Of a DNA stretch of 64,000 nt, positions 47,682-57,048 are shown one piece after another (positions within the stretch are counted from its first letter, which is position 1; each line of letters starts with the position of its first letter). Under the pieces are notes generated by a model. The model worked only from the letters and a program-made list of their open reading frames with translations. It searched no databases and had not been told where the DNA came from. The stretch covers positions 682,001 through 746,000 of the forward strand of contig NZ_LS483250.1 of assembly GCF_900465055.1 (NCBI RefSeq), given 5' to 3'. The stretch comes from Moritella yayanosii (GTDB taxonomy: Bacteria; Pseudomonadota; Gammaproteobacteria; Enterobacterales; Moritellaceae). A program made the translations under genes and the position numbers.

Positions 47682-47722
47682 ACAGTTGGGCAACTTAAAC
47701 AGTTGCCCAACTGTTTTTTTTT
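47682..47722 (+). terminator. Strong Rho-independent terminator after hcp
   Basis: A perfect 14-bp stem (47682-47695 with 47701-47714), a 5-base loop and nine T. It lies 13 bases after the hcp stop and 19 bases before vgrG, so vgrG depends on read-through or on a promoter overlapping the hairpin. Confidence 0.9.
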
Positions 47723-47740
47723 GTTCAGTTAGGAAATAAA

Positions 47741-49642
47741 ATGGCATCGGCTACTCAACAACATTCAATGATGAAAATCACCACACCATTGGGAGGTGAC
47801 GCCTTACATATTACGGCCGTATCAATGCAAGAAAGCATATCTTCTTTGTATGAAATTCACGCTTCTGTGTATACCACAAATAGTGAGCTGGATTATCAAC
47901 TGCTATTAGGTCAATCGACTACCATTGAACTTGCTGTTAAAGATTCTTCTGGTAATTACACGCGAAATTTTAATGGGCTTGTAACGAGTATTAGTTCGCA
48001 GGGCCAGGCTTATCACAAAACTGATAATGCCAATAAATACTACTGTTATACATTAATTATCTCACCGCAATTTTGGTTAGCGACGATGCGCAGTAACTGC
48101 CGTATCTTTCAAGACTTATCTGTTATTGATATTGCTTCTCAGATATTGCCTGAACATAATATTCAGTTTACTAACAAAGCTGGCACCGCGTTTAAGCCTT
48201 ATGAATATTGCGTTCAGTATCATGAAACTGACTATCAATTTTTGACTCGATTGTTTGCTCAGGAAGGTATTTATTTTTACTTTAAGCAAGACGCTGGAGC
48301 CAACTCCCTTATTTTAGCTAATTCAACCACGTCTCACATGAGTTGCGCTGAAAGCCCTTTATTGCAATCGGATGAGATTATTTCTCATGCTTATATTTCC
48401 GCGTGGTCTTCACTGGCCGCTGTAAAACCCGGCAAGGTGAGCTTAAGAGCAATTAATTTTGAACAGCCCTTAACGAACATTGATGGCAGTTCCAGTAATG
48501 CAGATTTTACAGGGCAAGATAAGTTAGAACATTTTGAGTATGTTTCGGGCAATAAAAATTTAGCGGCATCAAATGCATTTGCTACAACACAGTTAGAACA
48601 ATTACAGTCAAACAAAGCGATTTTTAAAGCCAGTTCGAATTACGTGACCATTGAAAGTGGCAAGATGATTGCTTTTTCTGAGCATGCGACACAAAGTCTA
48701 GTCGGACCTGAATTCCTTGTGACACGAAACCATTTTATGGCGAGTCAAGGCTCACAGCTTGATGTTAATTCGAAAAATGGTATGGAAATCCATTCTAATT
48801 TTTATTGTGTTGCGAATAGCCAAAACTATCAACCAATTGTCAATATCAAAAAGCCAATTATACGAGGCGTACAAACCGCAATTGTAACTGGTGGTGCGTC
48901 CGACGAGATATACGTAGATTCTTATGGTCGGATCAAAGTTAAATTCTATTGGGACAGACTCGGCACATCTGACGAGAAGAGTTCTTGTTGGATCCGGGTT
49001 TCACAAAATTGGGCTGGTAAAAACTGGGGCGCATTCTTTTATCCCCGCGTTGGCCAAGAGGTATTGGTTTCATTTTTAGACGGTGATGCGTCACAACCTA
49101 TCGTGATCGGTTCTATTTATAATGGCGAGCAGATGCCCGCTAATGCACTGCCAGCTAACAAAACGCAAAGTGGTATACGCACTCATTCTACCACAACAGA
49201 CGGCAATGCTAACTGTAATGAATTGATATTCGAAGATAAAGTCGGTAATGAATTGTTAGGATTACGCGCCGAGAAAGACCACCAATTAGTTGTAGTCAAT
49301 GATCAAGTCGATACTGTTGGTAATGATAGAACGACAACGGTCACCAACAATGACACGCTGACAGTGAGTAATGATCAAATCGAAACCATCAGTAATGATC
49401 GTAAGACCAATATTGGTAATGACGATACGTTAGATGTTGGCAATATTTTTAATCTAAAAGCGGCAACCGAAATAAATCTGACCGTTGGTTCGGCTAAATT
49501 GTCGATGAAAAGTGACGGTACGATTAAATTATCGGGCGTTAATATCGAAATATCAGGCACGAATGTCAAAGTAAAAGGAACCGCGACTAACATTGAAGGT
49601 TCTATGGTCGTCGTTAAAGGCTCTGTCGTTAAAATCAATTAA
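47741..49642 (+). CDS. vgrG: VgrG (TssI), T6SS spike protein
   Basis: 633 residues, a short VgrG without an obvious effector extension. The gp27-like N-terminal half (YCVQYHETDYQFLTRLFAQE) is followed by the gp5 OB-fold (SSCWIRVSQNWAGKNWGAFF and PRVGQEVLVSFLDGD) and a C-terminal beta-helix of short repeats (NDRTTTV, NDTLTV, NDRKTNI at about 525-570). The trimer forms the spike tip on the Hcp tube and holds the PAAR cone. It is followed after 39 bases by the PAAR gene. Confidence 0.96.
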   Translation: MASATQQHSMMKITTPLGGDALHITAVSMQESISSLYEIHASVYTTNSELDYQLLLGQSTTIELAVKDSSGNYTRNFNGLVTSISSQGQAYHKTDNANKYYCYTLIISPQFWLATMRSNCRIFQDLSVIDIASQILPEHNIQFTNKAGTAFKPYEYCVQYHETDYQFLTRLFAQEGIYFYFKQDAGANSLILANSTTSHMSCAESPLLQSDEIISHAYISAWSSLAAVKPGKVSLRAINFEQPLTNIDGSSSNADFTGQDKLEHFEYVSGNKNLAASNAFATTQLEQLQSNKAIFKASSNYVTIESGKMIAFSEHATQSLVGPEFLVTRNHFMASQGSQLDVNSKNGMEIHSNFYCVANSQNYQPIVNIKKPIIRGVQTAIVTGGASDEIYVDSYGRIKVKFYWDRLGTSDEKSSCWIRVSQNWAGKNWGAFFYPRVGQEVLVSFLDGDASQPIVIGSIYNGEQMPANALPANKTQSGIRTHSTTTDGNANCNELIFEDKVGNELLGLRAEKDHQLVVVNDQVDTVGNDRTTTVTNNDTLTVSNDQIETISNDRKTNIGNDDTLDVGNIFNLKAATEINLTVGSAKLSMKSDGTIKLSGVNIEISGTNVKVKGTATNIEGSMVVVKGSVVKIN

Positions 49643-49681
49643 ATATATTGCTCGTTAATTATTATCATAAGGATATCCAAT

Positions 49682-49969
49682 ATGGGAAAACCCGCTGCAA
49701 CACTGACTAGTTATCATTCTTGCCCTGCAAGTAGCGGCCCTGTTCCTCATGTTGGGGGGCCTGTGATAGTCGGCTCACCTACTGTGCTTATCGGTGGAAA
49801 ACCTGCGGCAAGGTTAGGGGATAAAATGATATGTTGTGGTCCACCAGATACTATTATTATGGGGTCTGCAACGGTATTTATAAACGGTAAACCGGCTGCT
49901 CGTATGGGCGATCCTTCTGCGCATGGTGGTAAAATTGTTGTCGGAATCCCTACAGTGCTCATTGGCTAA
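49682..49969 (+). CDS. PAAR-repeat spike tip protein
   Basis: 95 residues, a stand-alone PAAR domain without toxin extension. GKPAARLGD and GKPAARMGDPSAHGG, and the repeated VGSPTVLIGG/VGIPTVLIG, are the family features. The zinc-binding His and Cys positions (including CPASSG and ICCGP) are present. It caps the VgrG trimer. AAGGA lies 7 bases before the ATG. The next gene starts 4 bases after its stop. Confidence 0.94.
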   Translation: MGKPAATLTSYHSCPASSGPVPHVGGPVIVGSPTVLIGGKPAARLGDKMICCGPPDTIIMGSATVFINGKPAARMGDPSAHGGKIVVGIPTVLIG

Positions 49970-49973
49970 TATA

Positions 49974-51098
49974 ATGAATATGACTTCACAAACATTGATT
50001 GCACAAATTGAAGTTTATTTCGAACAACGTCACCGTTGCTTTGATAATTGTTGGTCCACTCAATTGCAACTTAGGCAGCTGGATCAGCAAGCTGCAAATT
50101 TGTTTTATTTGCTTACGCAGCAACGAACCACTTTAAAAGTCAAGCAAAATGACATCCCATTTTGGCTAAGTTTATTATTGTCAGAAACTGTGGCCGAAAT
50201 TATTCAGTTATTAGAAAACCAAAGTAAAACCACTCATTCAGACCTTATCTGTATACAGTGGTGGGCACAGCAGAATAACGGTGCAGCCCTGATCGCGGCG
50301 CTTATTAGTCTTGAAACAACACCGCCAGAACTGACAAAGCAGTTGTTATGTGTAATTGCCAGCGCTACGTCGACAATTAACGATCAATTCAATTTCCTTC
50401 ACGTTAGTGATATTAAACCTTGTATCAATTTTATTAATCAGCATTTAGGTAGAGCGTCTCAAATCTGGTTTAGCCATTTTATGAACGATGAAAACATCGA
50501 TGATGATAATAAAAAATTGCTCGAACTAACCTTATGTAGAGGTAATAGTGCGGCTAAACTGCCGGCACTAAACAGCACTCTGTTGGCAGACAAGTGCTTA
50601 CTTAAGCAGTACGTGGTTCAGGCCGATAGCAAATTAGTCAATACTCTGATAAATGAATTATCGAAACATAATGATAATGCCAAATTTGTATTATCGATGA
50701 TGGCGTTTAGTGGTTATAAGCAGTTTATTCCTTGGTTGATCCAAATGTTAACAGCCGGTTTTTTAAGTCATGCTGCTTTTGCAGCTCTGCATACCTTGTT
50801 AGGGACTGAATTTGAGCGGCAATTACCTGATGGATTAGTTGGCGAGTTCGAACCTGAATCTAAAGTGGAGTTGCTGGCGGCGTTAAAACAAACATTAACG
50901 GCTTGGTGGGAAGCGCATCGCGATGATTTTCCTGACCAGATATTAGCGGGTAAAGCGATTAATGAGTCGAATATTATATCGGTCTGGCAACAGGGCAATA
51001 TTTTTCAATGCGACGTTGCCGCTTATCGTTATTGGTGCTTGAAGGTTGAGCATCGTTTAACGGATGCTCTGGGGTTTAATACGCGAGGTTTGTTATGA
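49974..51098 (+). CDS. T6SS-associated TIGR02270-like (HEAT-repeat) protein
   Basis: 374 residues, mostly alpha-helical. The C-terminal part (AWWEAHRDDFPDQILAGK, a Q-G-N stretch, and ending LGFNTRG) resembles the end of TIGR02270 family proteins, which I recall as WW...F...L.G.P and FNTRAPG. Those are HEAT-like proteins encoded beside T6SS spike genes, of unknown role, perhaps chaperones. The start is ATG 49974, 4 bases after the PAAR stop (ATG 49980 is possible too). It overlaps the next gene by 4 bases. Family call is moderate. Confidence 0.6.
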   Translation: MNMTSQTLIAQIEVYFEQRHRCFDNCWSTQLQLRQLDQQAANLFYLLTQQRTTLKVKQNDIPFWLSLLLSETVAEIIQLLENQSKTTHSDLICIQWWAQQNNGAALIAALISLETTPPELTKQLLCVIASATSTINDQFNFLHVSDIKPCINFINQHLGRASQIWFSHFMNDENIDDDNKKLLELTLCRGNSAAKLPALNSTLLADKCLLKQYVVQADSKLVNTLINELSKHNDNAKFVLSMMAFSGYKQFIPWLIQMLTAGFLSHAAFAALHTLLGTEFERQLPDGLVGEFEPESKVELLAALKQTLTAWWEAHRDDFPDQILAGKAINESNIISVWQQGNIFQCDVAAYRYWCLKVEHRLTDALGFNTRGLL

Positions 51099-52048
51099 AA
51101 TTTACTGTAACCGCTTATGCTGGCGAATTCGGTTGTGCGCCGCAATCATTTGATGCTGTGTTGTCTGGCCAAGCGCCGCGTATCGATTTAACCGAACTTG
51201 CACCATACGCACAGTTTAAATCAGCCAAACAAGTGGCGTTTACCCAATCGGCATTAGCAGATAACCGGATTGACCGTTGGCAAATATTGATTAATACGGC
51301 GCTGGAAAATTCCAACCTAATTGAATCTAGTCAGCATGCGCCGTTATTAATGGTACTGCCTTTTGTTGACGCTAAGTTTAGCGAAATGCAGACGCAACTC
51401 ATTGACTCTGTAGTTGATATTTTGCCTGCGTGGACAACGCATCCCAATAATCAATATTACTTGCTGGGTAGCGCTGGTTTTTACCAAGCGCTACGCCAGG
51501 CTGATGTGTTACTCAGTGATGGCATGGAACAGGTGGTCATCGGCGCTGTAGACAGCTGGGCAACGGAGCAGGGCTTGTTGAAGTTTGTCAGCCAGTTCAG
51601 TGATTATTCCTCAGTTGTATTACCCGCTTCGGAAGGCGCTGTTTTTGTGATGCTATCACGACAGGCACAAGGCATTGAGGTATTGTCTTGTGGTATGGAT
51701 GCAGTGATAGACAGGCATAGTCCAAATGGTTTAATTACACTGATTGCGGATAGTGTTGCAAAGCAAGCTGCGCCGATGCCGTATTTATCTTTGTGCCATA
51801 GTGGCGATGAAGGTTTAGATCAGGTTAGCCACAATACCCTCGCTGCTATATCAGGACTTTTCGATGCTAATACCCAGTTTTTTACGCCACAAATAACCCA
51901 AGGTGATATTGGCGCTTGTTATAGCCTGTTACATTTTTTAGTGACTTATCATCATTATAAACAGCATATCTGGCAGGGTACTAGCCTGCAGATTGATACT
52001 GCGTCATTGCCGTATGTCGGTACCGCGACGTATCGCTGGTTTGATTAA
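51095..52048 (+). CDS. Ketosynthase/thiolase-fold protein without catalytic Cys, T6SS-associated
   Basis: 317 residues. The segment GSAGFYQALRQADVLLSDGM and VVIGAVDSWATEQGLLKF reads like the ketosynthase nucleophile region and the following L-G-G-V-D-S strand, but Ala-Gly stands where the active Cys should be, and EGAVFVMLSRQ matches the later GEGA..LVLE stretch. The protein is therefore a degenerate member of the condensing-enzyme fold. Similar ketosynthase-like proteins occur beside PAAR genes in T6SS clusters, with no known function. It starts 4 bases before the stop of the TIGR02270-like gene, so the two are made together. It is the last T6SS gene in the window. Confidence 0.65.
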   Translation: MKFTVTAYAGEFGCAPQSFDAVLSGQAPRIDLTELAPYAQFKSAKQVAFTQSALADNRIDRWQILINTALENSNLIESSQHAPLLMVLPFVDAKFSEMQTQLIDSVVDILPAWTTHPNNQYYLLGSAGFYQALRQADVLLSDGMEQVVIGAVDSWATEQGLLKFVSQFSDYSSVVLPASEGAVFVMLSRQAQGIEVLSCGMDAVIDRHSPNGLITLIADSVAKQAAPMPYLSLCHSGDEGLDQVSHNTLAAISGLFDANTQFFTPQITQGDIGACYSLLHFLVTYHHYKQHIWQGTSLQIDTASLPYVGTATYRWFD

Positions 52049-52192
52049 ATGGATTTATCTTTATGTTGCAAGTCGGAGTATGGCGAATGCGGCAGCGGCA
52101 TCTGCACCTGCACCTAGCAGTGCAGGGGGTAGCCCGTTGATTATGGCGTAGGCTGTAAGCAGGTGCATTTTATTTATCATAGGTGACATATT
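52049..52192. other. GC-rich spacer before the IS110 stub
   Basis: 144 bases with a local GC-rich tract (52084-52135) unlike its neighbours. TGCACCTGC (52103-52111) is repeated in inverted form as GCAGGTGCA (52159-52167), followed by TTTTATTTA. A short ORF here (Ala/Ser/Pro-rich, from ATG 52080) is not convincing. It may be the left noncoding end of the IS110 element. Confidence 0.3.
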
Positions 52193-52369
52193 ATGAAAAA
52201 TATAATTAGAGTTGGTGTGGATTTGGCAAAAAACGTGTTTCACATTCATGCTATTGATGAGAATGAAAAAACAGTTGTGTTACTTAACCCTTGGAACGTT
52301 ACGTCAAAAAAAACTCGGTCTATGCAGGGATTGAATGACATTACAGCAGGTGTAGCACGATTTAACTAA
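52193..52369 (+). mobile_element. IS110-family transposase, N-terminal stub
   Basis: 58 codons. The first 30 (RVGVDLAKNVFHIHAIDE) are the typical DEDD-domain start of IS110 transposases, including the first catalytic Asp. The frame then departs from the family and stops at 52367, whereas full-length proteins have over 300 residues. It is a dead remnant. The sequence between here and the helicase (52370-52432) shows no other IS part. Confidence 0.75.
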
Positions 52370-52432
52370 CTTAACAGGGCATAAATACGCTAAAATAGCC
52401 GGCTATTATCTTATTTTGAGCTCTATATATTA

Positions 52433-53707
52433 ATGACCACTGTAACAGCACCTGCAAACTTTACTGAACTTGGCCTTATTTCACCTTTATTAACTCGATT
52501 GACTGAGATGGAATATCTGCAGCCCACGCCAATTCAAGCACAAGCTATCCCAAGTGTATTAGCGGGACGAGACTTAATTGCAGGGGCTAATACCGGCTCG
52601 GGTAAAACAGCTGCATTTGCACTGCCACTATTGCAGCAACTACATACTGAAAAACAATTGAGTGATACCAGCAGTAAAGGTAACTATGTTACTGGACTAA
52701 TTTTGGTGCCTACCCGTGAACTCGCTATACAAGTTGCTGACAGCATTAAATCTTATGCAGCACATTTAAACGGTGCAGTTAAAACGGTTGCTGTTTTTGG
52801 TGGTGTATCTGCGAATACGCAAATGCTCGCATTACGCGGTGGCACAGATATTTTGGTGGCAACGCCTGGTCGATTACTCGATTTGATTTCAAGTAATGCT
52901 ATTAAGCTTGATAGAGTTAAAACCTTAGTGCTAGATGAAGCCGATCGCATGTTAAGCCTAGGCTTTACTGACGAGCTATCTGCGCTATTGGCATTAACGC
53001 CAAAGCAAAAACAAATTTTATTATTTTCAGCCACTTTTCCTGAGCAAGTTCAAACTTTAACTCAAGAATTGCTAAATGACCCTGTTGAAATTCAATTGCA
53101 AAGTGCGGATGCCAGTACCTTAGTACAGCGCGTATTTGTGGTTACTAAAGGCGAGAAAACAGCCTTGTTAGCGCATTTGATCAAACGACATGAATGGCGA
53201 CAAGTGCTTATTTTTGTTAATTCTAAACACAGCTGTAATCACTTAGCGGACAAACTTGCTAAACGTGGCATTACCTCGCAAGTGTTTCATGGCGATAAAG
53301 GGCAGAGCGCTCGTATTCGTACGCTTGACGGCTTTAAAGCTGGCCAGGTTCACGTACTAATCGCAACCGATATTGCTGCACGTGGTATCGATATTGAAAA
53401 ACTACCTGTCGTGATCAATTTTGACTTACCAAGAAGCCCATCAGACTACATGCACCGTATTGGTCGAAGTGGCCGTGCTGGTGAAGTTGGCTTGGCGTTA
53501 TCGCTTATCGATCATGAAGATTATCATCATTTCAGCACCATCGAAAAGAAAAACAAGATCCGACTTGAGCGTGAGCAAGAAGTAGGTTTTGAAGTTGATG
53601 AAGCTGTCGAAGCATATATACCGATGGCGCCACCTGAAGGCAGCGGTAAGAAAAAACGTAAAAATAAAGCGCCTGTGAATGCTGATATCTGGTTGAATAA
53701 ATCTTGA
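52433..53707 (+). CDS. rhlE: DEAD-box RNA helicase, RhlE-like
   Basis: 424 residues. Motifs in order: Q motif (LQPTPIQAQAIP), I (ANTGSGKTAA), Ia (PTRELAIQ), II (DEAD), III (SAT), V (ARGIDIE) and VI (HRIGRSGRAG). The short basic tail (KKKRKNKAP) suits RNA binding. It unwinds RNA in ribosome assembly or mRNA turnover, and such enzymes are often cold-induced. RhlE is the closest type by eye; SrmB-like proteins have similar cores. It is not part of the T6SS unit. Confidence 0.85.
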   Translation: MTTVTAPANFTELGLISPLLTRLTEMEYLQPTPIQAQAIPSVLAGRDLIAGANTGSGKTAAFALPLLQQLHTEKQLSDTSSKGNYVTGLILVPTRELAIQVADSIKSYAAHLNGAVKTVAVFGGVSANTQMLALRGGTDILVATPGRLLDLISSNAIKLDRVKTLVLDEADRMLSLGFTDELSALLALTPKQKQILLFSATFPEQVQTLTQELLNDPVEIQLQSADASTLVQRVFVVTKGEKTALLAHLIKRHEWRQVLIFVNSKHSCNHLADKLAKRGITSQVFHGDKGQSARIRTLDGFKAGQVHVLIATDIAARGIDIEKLPVVINFDLPRSPSDYMHRIGRSGRAGEVGLALSLIDHEDYHHFSTIEKKNKIRLEREQEVGFEVDEAVEAYIPMAPPEGSGKKKRKNKAPVNADIWLNKS

Positions 53708-53776
53708 TAGCAATCAGCATAAATAGATGATCACTCTTTCTGAATTAAAACCTCAATGAAAGACAAATCTATGCTT

Positions 53777-53816
53777 ATAAAAAGTGGGTGTTGAGAAGTT
53801 AGACCCCACTTTTTAT
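53777..53816. terminator. Bidirectional terminator between the helicase and glgA
   Basis: ATAAAAAGTGGG (53777-53788) pairs with CCCACTTTTTAT (53805-53816). The A/T ends give a U-tract in both directions, which suits the two convergent genes on either side. Confidence 0.85.
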
Positions 53817-53847
53817 ATAATCAGTTTAGTCGTGTTTATATCACTGT

Positions 53848-55416
53848 CTAAGCAGGTGTATATAACAACTCTAGGTACTGTTTGGTGCTTTCTTGCCAGC
53901 TAAAGCGGGCTGATTTTGCATTGTCGGCAATTTTGGCCCATGTTTTAGGCTTGTTCGCATGCAGTTTAATTGCATCGTTAAAGGCGGTAATCAAATTATC
54001 ACTTTGTTCCTGCAGTGATGAACCGTTAAAGCTAAAGCCATTCTCCAAATGCTGAACGGTGTCTTTTAAACCGCCGACCGCATGCACAAGACAGGGTTGC
54101 CCGTCACGCATTGCTAGCATTTGGCTAATACCGCAAGGTTCAAATGAACTTGGCATTAAGAACAGATCGCCATGACGATATATTTGATCAGATAACGCTT
54201 GGCTATAACCGTTCAAGAATAAGAAATTGTCATGACTTGCCATTAGCTGCATGAATTCAAATTCGATTTGCGTATCACCAGAACCAAGAATGATCAGTCG
54301 ACCATTCACTCGCGCAAGATCATTAAGTAATACCGACAGTACCGTTTTACCCTGATAAGGTTGACGTAACAGCAGGGCTTTTTGATCGGTTAAACGGCCA
54401 ATGCTAGTCACTAAGAAGTCAGTAAATGGTGCTTGGCTATTCCAGTTGTTGATCTGTTCATTAGCCAGGTAATGTACCGTTTTTAATTGCGCAGACTGTG
54501 CTGACCAACGTTTAACCTGTTGTTGTGCTGGGACTAAAAGAGTACTGAGTGCAGGTTTTTTAGTGCGTTTCTTACTTACTGAGTCTGCATATTCGCAGCC
54601 ATTTAAAATACCGACTAAGCGACCTTGCTGTTTTGCTGCTGCTAAGTCTTTTTCTAGACCTTCACCACCGAAGAAGCCATTGTTCGCATCACTGGCGTGT
54701 AATACTTCTTCTGCATATGTTGGTGATACCACATGGACTTTGTTACAAAGATTAATACCAGCACGCATCGGGTTATAACAATGGCTATAACGCGGGTCAG
54801 CAATAACACTCTGATCAAAGTTAAGGGTAGGGAACCAGTGGCGTAAACTTGACTCATCGTCTGCAATTGGGCGGATACCTTGCAGGGCAATGTTATGCAC
54901 AGTGTAGACTGAGTGAATGTTTGCAAGTTCTTTATATTGCGGTGCGTATTGGTTTAGTACCGCGATTGTGGCACTGTGCCAGTCGTGTAAATGTAATACA
55001 TCAGGTCGGGTTAATTCTGACTCGATTAGAAGTTGGCATACGGCAAGGCTGAATAAAGCGTATTTGGTTGCATCAGTGGCAAAAGGGCGATTACCTTCAT
55101 CATGACTATAAACACTGCCGCCTTGACCAAATAGTGGATGTTGCACTACAAATTGACGGACTTTATTTGGCGTTTGAGGAAAGAACAGTTCGAACAAGGT
55201 AACTGTTTCTGTTTGGCCGGCAAACTCAACATTGACACTGGCCAGTTGACGAGACTCAAATTTTGTCGCGTATTGACCATAATCAGGGATCACAACATCA
55301 ACACTTACATCATGGTGAGGTAAGGCTTTTGGTAAATCCCGAACGACGTCAGCAACGCCACCAACTTTAGCACCTGGTATCGCATCATTTTCGGCGGCTA
55401 TCATTAAAACGTGCAT
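53848..55416 (-). CDS. glgA: GlgA, glycogen synthase (ADP-glucose)
   Basis: 522 residues, GT5 family. The ADP-glucose-binding loop is KVGGVADVV (K-x-G-G) near the N-terminus, with HLHDWHSA further on and PSSFEPCGISQM, the C-terminal nucleotide-binding motif, near 405. It extends alpha-1,4-glucan from ADP-glucose. The frame extends upstream to 55500, but those codons are poor; ATG 55416 has AAGGA 10 bases upstream and gives the family start MHVLMIAAE. Last gene of the glycogen unit. Confidence 0.93.
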   Translation of the reverse strand: MHVLMIAAENDAIPGAKVGGVADVVRDLPKALPHHDVSVDVVIPDYGQYATKFESRQLASVNVEFAGQTETVTLFELFFPQTPNKVRQFVVQHPLFGQGGSVYSHDEGNRPFATDATKYALFSLAVCQLLIESELTRPDVLHLHDWHSATIAVLNQYAPQYKELANIHSVYTVHNIALQGIRPIADDESSLRHWFPTLNFDQSVIADPRYSHCYNPMRAGINLCNKVHVVSPTYAEEVLHASDANNGFFGGEGLEKDLAAAKQQGRLVGILNGCEYADSVSKKRTKKPALSTLLVPAQQQVKRWSAQSAQLKTVHYLANEQINNWNSQAPFTDFLVTSIGRLTDQKALLLRQPYQGKTVLSVLLNDLARVNGRLIILGSGDTQIEFEFMQLMASHDNFLFLNGYSQALSDQIYRHGDLFLMPSSFEPCGISQMLAMRDGQPCLVHAVGGLKDTVQHLENGFSFNGSSLQEQSDNLITAFNDAIKLHANKPKTWAKIADNAKSARFSWQESTKQYLELLYTPA

Positions 55417-55485
55417 GAATAAATTGTCCTTAAAGCAGAATATTAAAGTGGTGTTATTAGAAATCGTTGTGAAATTAAAGTTATA

Positions 55486-55528
55486 AAACAAAAACAGCAA
55501 TAAGTCACTTAGTTAAGCGACTTATTGC
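55486..55528 (-). terminator. Terminator/attenuator between glgC and glgA
   Basis: On the - strand, a 14-bp stem with one G-U pair (55515-55528 with 55497-55510) around a 4-base loop is followed by TGTTTTTGTTTT. It lies 41 bases after the glgC stop and 80 bases before the glgA start, so part of the transcripts should end here. Confidence 0.75.
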
Positions 55529-55569
55529 TTTAGACTATTATGGATAGATCACAGTTTATCAGTTATCGC

Positions 55570-56886
55570 TTAAACAAGTTCTGTAGTTTGTTTAGCCGTT
55601 TTTTCGAGTGCTGTTTTTGCGTCTTTTTCTACCATTCTCTTCAGCATATCCGATGTTACCAAGGTGATACCTTTTGGCGAAACTCGGAAACCATTGGTGA
55701 TATCTTGTTCTTTATCGTGACCGACGATTAAACCAGCTGGTATGACACATTTGCTGTCAACGATAGTACGACGTAATTGACAATGTTCACCGATATCGGC
55801 ACCCGGTAATATTACCGACTCTTCAATGGTTGAGTATGAATGAACATGTACGCTCGAAAATAGCAGCGATTTACGGATTGTAGCACCAGAAATAATACAA
55901 CCACCAGACACGGTCGAATCTACAGCCATGCCGCGACGTTCATCATTATCAAATACAAATTTAGCAGGTGGTAGTTGTTCTTGGTAAGTCCAAATAGGCC
56001 AGTTTGAATCATAAAGGTTAAGCTGTGGTTCTGGTGTCACTAATTCCATATTCGCTTCCCAGAATGAATCCAGCGTACCGACATCGCGCCAGTACGGTTG
56101 TTGATCACTATCAGGATCGCTGAATGGGAATGCAAATACTTGATGATCTTCAATGATTGCAGGAATGATGTCATTACCAAAATCACGGTCAGATGTTGAA
56201 CGCATCGCATCTTTTTCTAATTGGTCGAAAAGGAATTCGGTATTAAATACATAGTTGCCCATTGATGCTAAACACTGTCCTGGTTTACCAGGGATCTCAT
56301 TTGGTTGTGCCGGTTTTTCGTCGAAACGCTTAACGCGGTTATCTTGGTCTACGGTCATTACCCCAAACTGACCAGCCGCTTCTTCTGTCGGTACTTCGAT
56401 ACAGCATACCGTCATGTCAGCACCGTTTTCTACGTGTTTAGCAAGCAGATCACCGTAATCCATACGATATACGTGATCACCAGATAAGATCATCACGTAT
56501 TTAGTTTTTTCGTCGCGGATAATATCGATGTTTTGGAATACCGCATCTGCTGTACCGGAATACCAATCGTTACCGTAGCGCTGTGATGCCGGTAAGATCT
56601 CGACAGACTCAGACAGTTCTTTTTTGAAATGTCCCCAACCACGGTTTACGTGACGAATGAGTGAGTGTGATTTGTACTGTGTTGCAATACCAACACGACG
56701 GATCCCAGAGTTAATGCAATTAGATAATGGGAAATCGATAATGCGGAATTTACCACCGAAAAATACAGCTGGTTTTGCGCGCCAATCAGTTAACTCATGT
56801 AAACGACTACCTCTGCCGCCTGCAAGAATAAGGGCATAAGTATCTTTAGTTAAGTTACTAATATAACGATGTGTATTTTTTGACAT
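55570..56886 (-). CDS. glgC: GlgC, glucose-1-phosphate adenylyltransferase
   Basis: 438 residues. [13 protein letters not shown] holds the nucleotide loop, [14 protein letters not shown] follows, and the substrate site KPAVFFGGK is present. The C-terminal left-handed helix domain ends normally. It makes ADP-glucose, the committed and allosterically controlled step of glycogen synthesis. GGAG lies 8 bases before the ATG. It follows glgP and precedes glgA, with hairpins in both gaps. Confidence 0.96.
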   Translation of the reverse strand: MSKNTHRYISNLTKDTYALILAGGRGSRLHELTDWRAKPAVFFGGKFRIIDFPLSNCINSGIRRVGIATQYKSHSLIRHVNRGWGHFKKELSESVEILPASQRYGNDWYSGTADAVFQNIDIIRDEKTKYVMILSGDHVYRMDYGDLLAKHVENGADMTVCCIEVPTEEAAGQFGVMTVDQDNRVKRFDEKPAQPNEIPGKPGQCLASMGNYVFNTEFLFDQLEKDAMRSTSDRDFGNDIIPAIIEDHQVFAFPFSDPDSDQQPYWRDVGTLDSFWEANMELVTPEPQLNLYDSNWPIWTYQEQLPPAKFVFDNDERRGMAVDSTVSGGCIISGATIRKSLLFSSVHVHSYSTIEESVILPGADIGEHCQLRRTIVDSKCVIPAGLIVGHDKEQDITNGFRVSPKGITLVTSDMLKRMVEKDAKTALEKTAKQTTELV

Positions 56887-57029
56887 ATTACTTCTCCATA
56901 AGCGTTTGTCGGAATTCGGTTAAATTATTTACCCTTGAAATAATTAATGCTTTATCAGCAAGTAAGCGCAATCAAGGGCCTAAATAAATGGGTAACATTG
57001 TTTTTATAAAACATCTGTCTTACAAATAC

Positions 57030-57047
57030 GCTGTTATAAATAACAGC
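57030..57047 (-). other. Hairpin directly after glgP
   Basis: GCTGTTAT and ATAACAGC (57030-57047) form a near-perfect palindrome with a 2-base centre, starting two bases after the glgP stop. No T-run follows, so it is likely an mRNA-stabilising hairpin rather than a terminator. Confidence 0.4.
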
Positions 57048-57048
57048 A

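Noticed and set aside
15262-52048. Reading the T6SS as a phage or as an unknown contractile injection system
   Set aside because: TssJ, TssK, TssL and TssM with ClpV and Hcp are specific to T6SS; no phage portal, capsid or extracellular contractile-system genes are present.
52080-52150. Ala/Ser/Pro-rich short ORF before the IS110 stub
   Set aside because: Driven by local GC-rich sequence, no ribosome site, no match I know.
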